Shown here piece after piece: positions 1 through 9,248 of a stretch of 64,000 bases of DNA (its first letter is position 1; every line of letters begins with the position of its first letter). The stretch lies in NCBI RefSeq assembly GCF_963678635.1, contig NC_087065.1:76175786-76239785 (forward strand), read 5' to 3'. The notes beneath the pieces are model-generated. The model worked only from the letters and a program-made list of their open reading frames with translations, ran no database searches and was not told the DNA's origin. The stretch comes from Symsagittifera roscoffensis (Eukaryota > Xenacoelomorpha > Acoela > Convolutidae). A program made the translations under genes and the position numbers.

Positions 1-1240
1 TAAACAAGTTGTCTGAAATCACCTGATAAGCATTTTTTAATACTACGAAGTTGTATGACAACATTTTTCCATGAAACTCTTTAGCTTGGCTTTATATTTT
101 TGTTTTGCCTTGTTTAAAATGAAAAAACCAACAAGCTGAGCTATAACTACGTATTCCTAGATGCCAAGTCAGATGAAAATTATTTTCATAAAAAATTATT
201 AGTAAAAATTGCACATTTTTGTACATGGCTGCTATTTTTTGAACAGTTTAGGTTATATGCTATTATCTAACTCTCAAAAGTGCAAAATATGCAATCACAG
301 AGAACCTTCAATGTTATTTTTTAAACATTTTTTTGTAAAAAAAACTGCGCGTGGAGTAACATAAAAGCAAAAATTTTAAAATTTTTGCACGCAAAAAAAA
401 TTGAAAACAAATTTTGATCGTAAAATTGGTTTAGCAAATAAATATAAGCAAACTAAAAATCGTTTTCTTACTTTTTTATGGAAATCGCATGATCAGATTT
501 TTTTGTCCAGAAAAAATCTAAATTTTGATGACCAATATAATCTCAATCAATTGAAACCCGTTATAAGCTCAATTAAATTCATCTAATAACCCTTTTAGAG
601 GAATTTCTGAAAAATAATTAGTAAAAAATTGAAAAAAATGCGTAACGTACAAGTGTCATAATTAGGAATTGTATGATGAGCATTTTTTCTTGAGAACCAA
701 TGCAAGAAACCAATGCATTTTTTCAATGAAATCACGCATGGAGTTATATGATAAGCATTTTTTTAAATGAAAATTTATGATATGCAATTTTAGATGAAAC
801 TGATTGACATGCATTTTTTGTATGGAGGTCAACGCGAGAGCTTAAAAAAAGAACATGTTTTGAAACAAAAAAAGCAAAAAAAGTTTATTAACAAAAAAAA
901 GATTTTCACTCCAAAATCAAGCGTTGTCCGTTAATAGCAGATATGTAGTTCTAAATTTTTTGAACACATCATTATTTAATTTTTTTTGGTGCACGTTCAA
1001 TATTTTGGATAAATTACTCTAATTTTTTGAGTTCTACATGTCATAGGGCTGATCTGGAGAGAAATATATCAATGATAACAGCACAAAATGTGGGGCTAGA
1101 GTAAAAAGAAAAGGCTAGAACGAATTTCATAGTCGAGTCCCAAATCCGCATAACTATTTGGTTGCTAAGGCATGTGCCTATCATTAAAAAAAATACTAAT
1201 CTCAGTCTACCAAAATATGTTAAGTTTTTATGCCAAAACA
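1..1240. other. AT-rich noncoding stretch
   Basis: I see no coding region here. It is a run of A/T-rich DNA with many poly-A and poly-T tracts. The only structure is the dispersed repeat E at 655-838 and a lone similar motif near 25-60. The 61-codon frame at 401-586 has only AT-driven composition and no recognisable protein feature. Confidence 0.6.
655..838 (+). repeat. Dispersed repeat E, copy 1
   Basis: A short motif of the form TATGATRAGCATTTTTT recurs at intervals of roughly 50-80 bases (near 672, 750 and 800, with another instance near 25). The block ends in TATGGAGGTCAACGCG. The reverse complement of 56300-56510 has the same motif and the same ending, TATGGAGGTCAACCCG. This is therefore a dispersed repeat with internal subrepeats. 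The element class is unknown. Confidence 0.5.
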
Positions 1241-1242
1241 GT

Positions 1243-1730
1243 GGTCTCGTATCAGGATGAAGCCCCTGAATGATCTGACTGCCTTTTAAAGTCTATGAAA
1301 GAGTTTTCACTTTTAAAAAATAATTCAATTTCCAAAAAAAAAAAATATATCACCGCACACGCTATTTAAAGTACAAATTGATATAATTAGCATAATAGAG
1401 CAAAGTATTAAATAGTCCAAATAGTATATGCATCAGTTTAATTTGGAATGATTTCAAGACGGATAAAATATCCGCTCAGGCGTTAATAGCACGAAATATT
1501 TTGCGCGTGAGTTTTCCCAAATTGGCCATCTTTTAAACCCCCATAACGAAAAATGATCACAGGTGAAATTTATTTATATTTATGGCTTAAGAAAACAATA
1601 CCTTTCGAATGACACAAAAAAAAACCTTCGAAAATAGCATGTTAAAAAGTCGAAATTTGTGGAGAAAAAACCACTCCGAGCACTAATATTTTGTCACTTT
1701 CTTCGAAATTAGTCGGAACAACAAGCGCAA
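1243..1730 (+). repeat. Repeat B (Helitron-like, hairpin-ended), copy 1
   Basis: This copy begins TCTCGTATCAGGATGAAGCC, carries the conserved CTGACTGCCTTTTAA block and the central GCGTTAATAGC / GCGCGTGAG region, then ATGATCACAGGTGAAAT, and ends ATTAGTCGGAAC. The same order of blocks is seen at 14926-15445, in two copies near 30-31 kb, at 32178-32600 and, reversed, at 52535-52838. The terminal hairpin (CAGGGC-GAA-GCCCTG in better copies) is degraded here. No coding capacity is seen. Confidence 0.6.
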
Positions 1731-2131
1731 AACGGTCTAAAGCACAGATTTTTATAGTGTTATTTTAAATCAGTGGCTGAAATTTGTCGCTGTAGTACCT
1801 AAAAGATGTAACCAACACTTTTTATTGAGGAGATCCCACTGCAACTACTGATTCAATCGCACGTACTCTACAGCCATTAGCCGATTGAAAGCACAACAAA
1901 GCGAAACAGCACAAGCATTTGCTACTTGCCAATAAAAAAACAATCAAGTAAAAAACACAGTCCCTGTGTGCGAGGGAAACCTTCGGAAAACGATGTACTT
2001 ACAATTAGGGGGAACCCCGGTTCATCTGCCAGTAAATAATCAGTACTGTTTCAACTTGAACCCAACAATATCTTTTTTTTTCAGTACTGTTCCAGGACAT
2101 ATTACTGTTCCAAAGACATATTCCAGGTATA
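1731..2131. other. Unassigned spacer
   Basis: There is no recognisable gene or repeat. The 62-codon frame from 1966 to 2154 runs into the neighbouring hAT-like element and has no protein features. Confidence 0.5.
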
Positions 2132-2139
2132 CATATTAC
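2132..2139. repeat. Left target-site duplication of hAT-like element
   Basis: CATATTAC is repeated exactly at 2549-2556, on the other side of the element. Confidence 0.8.
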
Positions 2140-2548
2140 CAGGGGCCGATCTAGGATTTTTTCGAAGGGGGGATTTTAAAAAAAATTTGTCGACCTTTTT
2201 TTTAGGTCGACCGAATTGATTTTTTGAGATCTCCCTAAGCAGGTTTAGTCCCCTGTTTTGGCCAAATTTTCTGCGCCGCAGGCGAAATTTTGAAAAACAG
2301 TCCAAAAAAGGCGTTTTTAGGCACTTTTTGGAAAATTTTGGCCAAAAAATTGCGTTTTTTCGGTCCCCCCTCAAAGTTAGTATATATTGACGCCAAAGGC
2401 GCCTTTCGAAAAATTTACGGGTCGGTCGGCTGAAAATTGATTTCTAAAAAAATACTAAAGGGTCGGCAGAGGGTCGGCCCTTTGGGTCGGCAGGGGGTCG
2501 AATCCCTGAGGAAAAGGGCGTCCGCCCCTCCCCCTAAATCCGCCCCTG
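2140..2548 (+). mobile_element. hAT-like nonautonomous element, family A, with 8-bp TSD
   Basis: The left end is CAGGGGCCGATCTAGG and the right end is the inverted counterpart CCTAAATCCGCCCCTG, giving terminal inverted repeats of about 16 bp. The 8 bases before the element (2132-2139) and after it (2549-2556) are both CATATTAC. An 8-bp target duplication and a CAG-starting terminal repeat are hallmarks of hAT transposons. The 409-bp interior has no transposase frame, so this is a miniature nonautonomous copy. The intact duplication suggests it is one of the younger copies in the window. Confidence 0.85.
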
Positions 2549-2556
2549 CATATTAC
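2549..2556. repeat. Right target-site duplication of hAT-like element
   Basis: CATATTAC matches 2132-2139 exactly, 8 of 8. Confidence 0.8.
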
Positions 2557-4411
2557 CATTGGCTGGAACTTCCACCGCTAATTTCACAATTAAAATAATT
2601 AACATTAACAACTGTCACTAACTTCAATTTTTGTGAAAATTGTCACTCAGCGGCGGAATCACTTTGCAATCGTAACAATTAACACGCGAGTTGCGAATCA
2701 GATTAAATTTTTTCCGAAAGAACTATTAAATTAATGATGAAAACTGAATAAATTCTCATAGTGTTGGATGGTCGGATGAATTTGATCCTGCTTTAAATCC
2801 CGAATGAATATTTTCTACTCCACTTCAGTCGAAAAATTACAAAGGCGTTTTTTTCGTTTTGTCTTAATCAAAAGAATTTAGCCCTGAGCGTAACAAACGA
2901 GCGATTACCTATAAATTATATAGTGTTTGTTTTGTAGTTTTTGCAATTTATAAAATGGTCAATTTGAAGATTTTTTGAAGCCGTACTAAATGCGTCGGGG
3001 GCTAGATTGCAAATGGGACTAGACGTGGGAGATGGGAATGCTTTGTAGGTTCAGTTGATATTAACGAAATCCAATTTAAAAAAATCAACTCTATAAATTC
3101 CCAGAGCGCTTTAGCGCCCGTATCCATTTAACTTGACAGTTAGGCAGTTAGAAACTTTAGGGTATAACCTTTCAAAATGTCACCCAGTAGACTGAGAACT
3201 TTGATTGGTTCTCTTAGAGAAAACAAATCAAATGCAAATTCGGTAATAGCACTACCACTGTCAGTCATAGTCACAAAATTGAATAATCAAAGTGATAAGA
3301 TAGAGGTTTTGGGCAAAAAAAAACAATAAGACTTTTTTGATTTTCGAAAACAGTAGCGAATAATTTTCGCTCAGTTTTGTGTTTGTGTTCTGATTTCAAA
3401 ATGAACCAAGCTGTTAATTGCAATCACTTTCTGTTGGCAATGGGCAGCTTAATAATTGCCAATTCGACCGAACTTGATAACTTTGTGCATGATTTATTTC
3501 TAGTTTGTTTGCGAGCGTTTAGGCAAAAAAAATAATTGCAAAAAAGTTAAAGGTAAATTCTGAAAGGTTTGCTGATAAAATTAGATTTGAATCGAAGTGG
3601 TTTTCAAAAAATGGATGATACTTCTTTAAACTAAAATTTGAAATGCAAAGAATGGAAGACTTATAAAAGAACATTTTCTTTTATTTTAAAGTAAGTTTGA
3701 GTTTGAAACCATTAGTTAAAAGTAATGGCCTAGTTGACCTGTAGACCTATAACCGACATACTATAAATAAAAAAGTAGGCTGTTACGTATTACAAAAGAA
3801 GACTGTCATGGTCAATGTTATTGTCATTTTTTGCTAACTTTTGTGCCATTAGCGCTCTTGGAATGGACTCAAATTGATTCTTTTGTCATTCCATTACACG
3901 CTACATAACTAAATACTTACTGCATGTACACACTTCTAAATTGCGCAGTAACAAATAGAATCAAGCTATCGTAGCCAAGACGTTTTTTGTCTTCGCTGAT
4001 TTCGAGAACAACCGGTACTCTGGGAAGACTGGGCTCAGAAGTTTCAGTTAGTGGTTATTGAAAAAGAAGAGATCGGTATCGGGGACTTATTAGAGGAAAA
4101 TATCCTTCCAGATAATCCTTATCTACACTGGAAACGAATCTAAAATTAGTAACGGAGTGAGGCGGATAAAAGATTCAAGTCAAAATTTTTTTCAAATAAA
4201 TAAACGGAGCCGGAAGTATTTTTATCAAAAGCATCGTCTTAGCAAAGTTGTTGATTTTAACTTTACGGGATTTTGAAAGCTAGCGAGTGATGCATTTATA
4301 AAAGAATCAAATGTGACAAATCGGAGATTCACCTTATTCTGGAGAAAATGAGGGGTAGGAAAATCTTTAGTGCCCTGAGTGACCTGACACAGGGATGCGA
4401 CTATCTACAAC
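2557..4411. other. Unassigned spacer
   Basis: There is no open frame of note and no repeat that I could match elsewhere in the window. The last 400 bases could be heavily decayed sequence belonging to the Gypsy relic that follows, but I could not identify conserved motifs in them. Confidence 0.5.
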
Positions 4412-4549
4412 ATGCGTAACGAAGAGGTTAAAAAACAGTTATGTATTGAAACCATAAGTCCGGCTGATACACTCCAGTTCGCAGTTGTATCTAGATGGGA
4501 GGACAAATGTATAAAAGAGTCAGTGATGGCCCCCCAAAATTTGTATTAA
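4412..4549 (+). pseudogene. Relic of a Ty3/Gypsy gag gene
   Basis: A 45-codon frame begins MRNEEVKKQLCIET and continues SPADTLQFAV. This pattern (an I/MRN-E-x-x-x-x-L segment followed by a T-x-x-x-A-L-x-A segment) resembles the part of Gypsy gag just before the zinc knuckles. Just upstream a second frame gives LTQGCDY-like residues, which fits the same region. The segment is short, frameshifted and followed within 150 bases by reverse-transcriptase relics on the same strand, so it is a dead fragment. The assignment rests on motif resemblance alone. Confidence 0.45.
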
Positions 4550-4639
4550 ATAGGGGTACACCGGGGCTCGTTTTTTGATTTAAAAAATGAATCTTTTATT
4601 TCGCTTGTTAAACAAGGATACCGTATCGCTAGAGCAAAA

Positions 4640-4895
4640 AATTGAAGCGATAATAATTAACGAAAAACTATAAAATATCGATTAAAGAAAAAAATCAGGG
4701 ATGTTAAGTTGTTATTTGGGTAAATTGATCAGTTCAATCGTTTCATAGCGAATTTGGCCGCTACGAATGATTCTTTCCCCGACTTGTCAGATTTATTTGT
4801 TTGAAGCACCATTAAGAATTGTGATAGATCATCAGGCATTATTACTTTGTTTACTGATAAAAATAGTCCAAAAAATAATACATATGTATGGACGT
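4640..4895 (+). pseudogene. Relic of Gypsy reverse transcriptase thumb and RNase H end
   Basis: Frames on the plus strand give a KIEAII segment, then a YLGK segment, then DQFNRFIANLAA, which matches the thumb region that ends Gypsy reverse transcriptase. This is followed directly by an EAPLRIVIDHQALL segment and a frameshifted DKNSPKNNTYVW segment. The latter match the end of RNase H seen in both larger elements here (MDHKALLLAL with NQSNK, and TDHEALASAL with NRSNKTY). Most of RNase H between the two blocks is deleted. Stops and frameshifts show it is nonfunctional. Confidence 0.6.
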
Positions 4896-4918
4896 GTGGT
4901 GTGTGTGTGTGTGTGTGT
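4891..4918. repeat. (GT)n microsatellite
   Basis: A GTGTGG start is followed by about nine uninterrupted GT units. A purine-rich GAGGAGGAAGAGGAG stretch follows at about 4985-5005. Confidence 0.8.
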
Positions 4919-5375
4919 TTCTCTGTGTATTATTTAATGTTTGATTGTATGGGTACTCACAAGCATCTGAGGGCGATGACGATGAGGAGGAAGAGGAGGA
5001 GGAGACAGGCAATGACAGTCAGGAAGATTACTCGGGTGCTCCTCACTAGAAATACGTGAAACAATTTTCACTCAAAACTTAACTTTTTATCCCCCCCATT
5101 CTCTCAAAAGAGTGAGACACAAAAAAATCATGAAGTAGGGTAGATATTTGGGCTGGGGGAATATTGCACTACCTCAAATAAACTTCAAACGGGCTGAAAT
5201 TGGATTCATTGTTTTAAAGTTTTTTTTTGTCATTAACTCGCATAAATTCGCTCAAAACGCGTCCATAGCGCTGTCATTTATTCCGCTTTTTTGCTACTTT
5301 CCTGTTAGTTTCAATGTCTGTACCAACCCCGGTTTTAATCAACTATTTAACGCTTCTGCTGAAAGACAATTCACG

Positions 5376-5810
5376 CAGTAGCGTGCCGAGGAGGGGGGGG
5401 GGGTGGTTGCCCTCAATTCTGGCTGCCAAATTTTTCCAAAGGGCCCCCCCTTAGGTATAACTTTTCTACATCCATTTTTTCCTGACCAACCTCAAAAATT
5501 TTCTAGTTATATTGGCGCCTTTTGTGAGCCAATATAACTAATTTTGAGGGGGTGGGGGCAGCGCGCGACGAAACAATGCGTTTTTTGGCCTCAATTTTCC
5601 AAAAATTCCTGAAAACGCCTTTTTTGGCCTGTTTTTTGGAAAATTTGTCTGCGGCGAACAAAATTTTTTGACTAAATAGAGTCCTTATAGTTTTTTCGGA
5701 GAGCTCGGAAAAATAAATTGGTCGAGTTAAAAAAACAAAGGCCGACAAAATGAACAAACATTTTTCGAAAAGCAGCCCCAGCCCTAGAAAAATTTCTGCG
5801 CATGCCACTG
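5376..5810 (-). mobile_element. hAT-like nonautonomous element, variant with CAGTRGCRTGC ends
   Basis: The left end is CAGTAGCGTGCC and the right end reads GCGCATGCCACTG, its inverted counterpart. Flanking octamers AATTCACG (5368-5375) and ATTCCACG (5811-5818) agree at 6 of 8 positions, an eroded target duplication. The interior is related to family A in reverse orientation (GGCGCC and CTAATTTTGAGGGGG blocks, TTTTTTGGCC repeats). A G10 run at the left end probably formed after insertion. It lies next to the candidate exon at 5833-6394. The 143-codon minus frame at 5503-5934 runs through the element and is not a gene. Confidence 0.75.
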
Positions 5811-5832
5811 ATTCCACGTGGTGATAACTAAC

Positions 5833-6394
5833 CGAGTTTTCTTGCCCGAGTTGGTGCTTTGGATTCATTTTGATTCTGCAGCTGTGATTGGCTGGGAAGC
5901 TGAGCTCCTGAACTGTTATTTGATGTTTCCTCATTGCTTAGGCCAGTTGAACGAGAGTGTCGTAACTCGGCTAAACTAACGACACTGTCGCTTGGATCGA
6001 ACATATAAGCATTGCTCGTCCTGTGCATAAGGTCGAACATGTCATTTAGCCGAAAATAGGAATTGTCTCTCAATTTCGAGCCCATTAGCCAAATGTCTGA
6101 TTTGGCCGAAACAGGCGCTAAACTTTGAGATGAGATCAAGAAAAAGCTAACTAGAAAAATGGCAAATAGATTGTAAAATGAGATAGACTGATTTGATAAT
6201 TTGATATGATGATCCAAAGTACCGATTAAATTTATTGCATGTGTCGTCGATGTTTGTATTGGTTCGGCTTTTTCCTTCCAGAATGAAGTTTTCAAATTAA
6301 TTTTCTTCTTTTTTTTCGCGCGAGGGGGACAAGGGACTCGGGGGTAGATGCGGGGGGTTGAAGTAGTCGATGTCCTGGTGCACCCTTTGAGCAT
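5833..6394 (-). CDS. Candidate host exon, possible secreted protein (unrecognised)
   Basis: A 188-codon minus-strand frame stands out because its composition is protein-like rather than AT-driven. Residues 71-90 are strongly hydrophobic (SFYNLFAIFLVSFFLISSQ), followed by a small-residue site (APVSA, about 93-97) that could be a signal-peptidase cut. The rest is polar, with a Ser/Asn/Gln-rich end (about 148-178). Residues 1-70 are Lys/Thr/Pro-rich, longer than a usual signal n-region, so the true start may be upstream in another exon or this may be a membrane anchor. Near the end, AAACTCG|GTTAGT gives a plausible splice donor (exon end at 5833). The frame would otherwise stop at 5828-5830. I do not recognise the family. 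A hAT-like element starts just downstream, in what would be the intron. Confidence 0.4.
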
Positions 6395-6439
6395 GTCTCA
6401 TTACTGATGCAACTCCAATGGGTTTCAGTTGACTACGCA

Positions 6440-9132
6440 CTAAAAAAAACGAATTCGCTCCTCGAAATTCACAACGAGAATGCGACTTTGATCGCGAAAA
6501 AGTTTTTCAGCATTCGAATTTTTATAGTTCTCAGGACAAACAGTTGTTGAGGAATACAATCCCAAGCCTACTAGAATGAATATCTTGAAAACTTTTAGGT
6601 AAAATGACAAAGTTATGCAAAATTTATTCGGGGAACAATCGTTTTGCAAGTTTTTGAAAAAATATTTTTTCATTATTCTTTTTCAATAGCTAAAAAAATT
6701 GGTTTTTACCAAAAAAAAACCTAATTTCAGAGCTTTATTTAGAGTTTCCTTGGCAAAAAAATTCTAAAAGGTTGAAAATTTATTTGTGAACACATTAGAA
6801 ACATTTTGCAAAACTTTTCATAATTTTTTTTTCATTGTTTTGTTTGTTATCTGTTCATGAAGACAATTGTTGTCGATTGTGTACTTTTCACAAACTTTCT
6901 ACTTATTTATGCAGTTTTCACATCAAACTGCACAAAAAAACGACACTAGTTTGAAAAAAAGTGTATATCTTTTTTGTAGTTTTCTTATGAACGTGATCGG
7001 ATAAATACAGGCTATCCTTTTTACTGTGTAAATTCGGCAACATTTTATATTCGCTTTTCATCTTTAAAATCCCGTATCGCATACTTTGCATACATATATA
7101 TTTTTTGTAAACTTGTTTTGATTTTTTTCAAGCTTTTTATGCCGAAAATGGTTGGTGTAAAATATGAAGCAAAGAGGCCTCTTTTCATGCTGAGCAGCCG
7201 AATGTGTGATGATTCGAGCGACCCTTAAAATCGGAGCTTTAAATCCCGTTTCTGCTCGAAATGCTAGGGCATCTAATTTGATCTTCATGTTAATAAATAC
7301 TCGCTTATCAGAACGAAAAACTTGAAAGTGTTTTAGTCAATGACTTAAATTTATGCAAAACTTATCAGGTAAACACTAGTTTTGCAACTTTTAAAAAAGA
7401 TATCTTTAAAAGCAACAAAAACGAGTTTGCAAGCTCTCCCAATAAATCAAAAGTGAAAGACACAGCTCGCCAAATTCGGCCAATAATTACTTTTTTGGGA
7501 CTTTTTTCAAAATTTTGAAATAATTGTGATTTTTCGCTTTGTCGCAAACTAAAAATTAGTATACATCTAAGCGTCCAAGGCCAAGTTATAACTATAGTAA
7601 AATTACTCCACCTAAAAATATGATGTAATTGCCAAAATTTTGTAGCAAGCATAACAATCAATAAGCTAGTTTTTTGCCTTGATATATCAGGTTTGCGACT
7701 ATAATTTTTAAAAACGAAGTTTTGTAGCAAAAATTGAATACGGGCAACAAAAACTTTTCCCGTATAGCATTTTTCAATTGATCCCAACAAAAGACCTCCT
7801 TTTGTGTTTGGCAATGTATCAACAAATGCTTTCGACTAAGATTTGGCTCTGCATTCAATCCTAACTAGACTAATGCATTCAACTTTGCACTCAACGACGT
7901 TTCAATCAATGTAGTCTACTATGTTTTGGATTTGTTTTCAACCATGTGCAGGCCAAGATTCGATTAAACAGTTTTACTTCTTTTGTATTAAGTGTTCGAC
8001 TATAATTCAATTTCCGTTGAAAAGACTGTTTTTTCGTCCTGCAATTCAGATTTTTTTTACAAAAAGGGTATTCGACTATTTTACATAGTATTTGACTATG
8101 TTTTAACCAGGTTTTCGACAATGTTTCGAATTTGAGTTTGGCAAAAAGGGCTGTTTTCGACCACGGATTTTGGGTCGAACAACATCTGTGTATTCATTCA
8201 ACCAAATTCGGTCGAAACATAGGTTGGGCACCCCAACCCGAGAAAGAGCGCCTTTTTATTATATCTTTATACTTCTTTCATGTTATGGTTGTTGATCGGA
8301 AAGGTACTCAAAAAACAAACGCCACAAGTCAGGTATTTAGTCCTTTTTGTTTTTTTTTTCTAATAACTTCGAAAATTATCAATCCGGCTAACTCGCAACT
8401 ACAACTTTTACGTAATTTTGCAAGAGCAAGTGTTTTTTCAATGGTTACTAGGTTTTTCCTGTAAACACTTTTTTCCTGTAAACATCTTATAAATTTTTTC
8501 GCTGATTTTTTTTGCCTTTTCTGCGCTTGATTGTTTATTCCGTCAATAGCTCATTTATTCATTTAAAATACAGCTTTTTAATGATTGTATTGAATATTGA
8601 ACTCATCAGTAGAGGCAGTACAACCAGTTTTAAAGTACAACAGTGCCGAAACTGAAAACTTGTTCAACAGTGTTTAAAAAGAATTGAATTAATACTGTTT
8701 AGTTTTGGCGCAAAATTAGAATAAAAATTGGCAATTTGCTGAAATAACGGTTTATTGTTTAGTCCGAAAAACTAATGATGTCGTGGGTGTTTTTTAGTTG
8801 TTTAACAAGCGGCATCAAGTAATTTTGGCTAATTTTATCTTCTTAGGTTCCGTCAGTTTGATTTAATTTACTTTTCAATTTTCAAAAAAATTTTTGACTC
8901 TGTTGAACAACGTTTTGTTTTTGACACTGTTCTACAGCCCGCCTGGTTAATACAGGAAAAAAAGTTGTCCAGCAGACAAAAAATAATAATCTTTTTCGGG
9001 CAGACCAAAACTTAAAAAGTTTTTTAGGCGCCTGCAGAAAAAATTTAGAGTAGGTGTGATGAAAATGAATGCCTTAAAAATATAAAGATGTCTTGAAATG
9101 AAAATATAAAACAATTCTAATATATTCAATAT
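6440..9132. other. Unassigned AT-rich spacer
   Basis: There are several minus-strand frames of 60-150 codons (for example 7365-7814), but they are Phe/Lys/Ile-rich with no motif and overlap each other in different frames, so I do not call them genes. Two stretches resemble each other: 6600-6660 and 7345-7400 (TTATGCAAAA...TTTTGCAA...AAAGATAT), suggesting an old short duplication. TTTGACTATGTTT-like words recur near 7900-8120. Confidence 0.4.
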
Positions 9133-9248
9133 TGCGTTTTCTTTCGGCACGCAATCTCCCCTCCATGATTCCTGTATATTGGCATCGAAGGCCTCGGTAC
9201 CAATATACAAAAATAATGAGGAGAAACTGCGCGCCGAAAGAAATCGCA
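9133..9248. repeat. Long imperfect inverted repeat (hairpin)
   Basis: The left arm (9133-9189) starts TGCGTTTTCTTTCGGCACGC. The reverse complement of the right arm (9193-9248) starts TGCGATTTCTTTCGGCGCGC. The two continue to match through GTATATTGG to the centre. Arms are about 56 bases with a loop of only a few bases. This could be a foldback element remnant or a structured RNA. No coding role is seen, and the minus frames that cross it (8947-9264) are incidental. Confidence 0.65.

Noticed and set aside
2500-2515. GTCGAATCCCTGA, resembling a tRNA T-arm
   Set aside because: It is part of hAT-like family A (also at 14470, 51180 and 53270). No acceptor or anticodon stems are around it.
5503-5934. 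143-codon minus-strand frame
   Set aside because: It runs through the hAT-like element at 5376-5810 and out the other side, so it is a by-product of the repeat.
7365-7814. 149-codon minus frame
   Set aside because: No domain, Phe/Leu/Ile-rich as expected from AT-rich DNA, and a second minus frame overlaps it.
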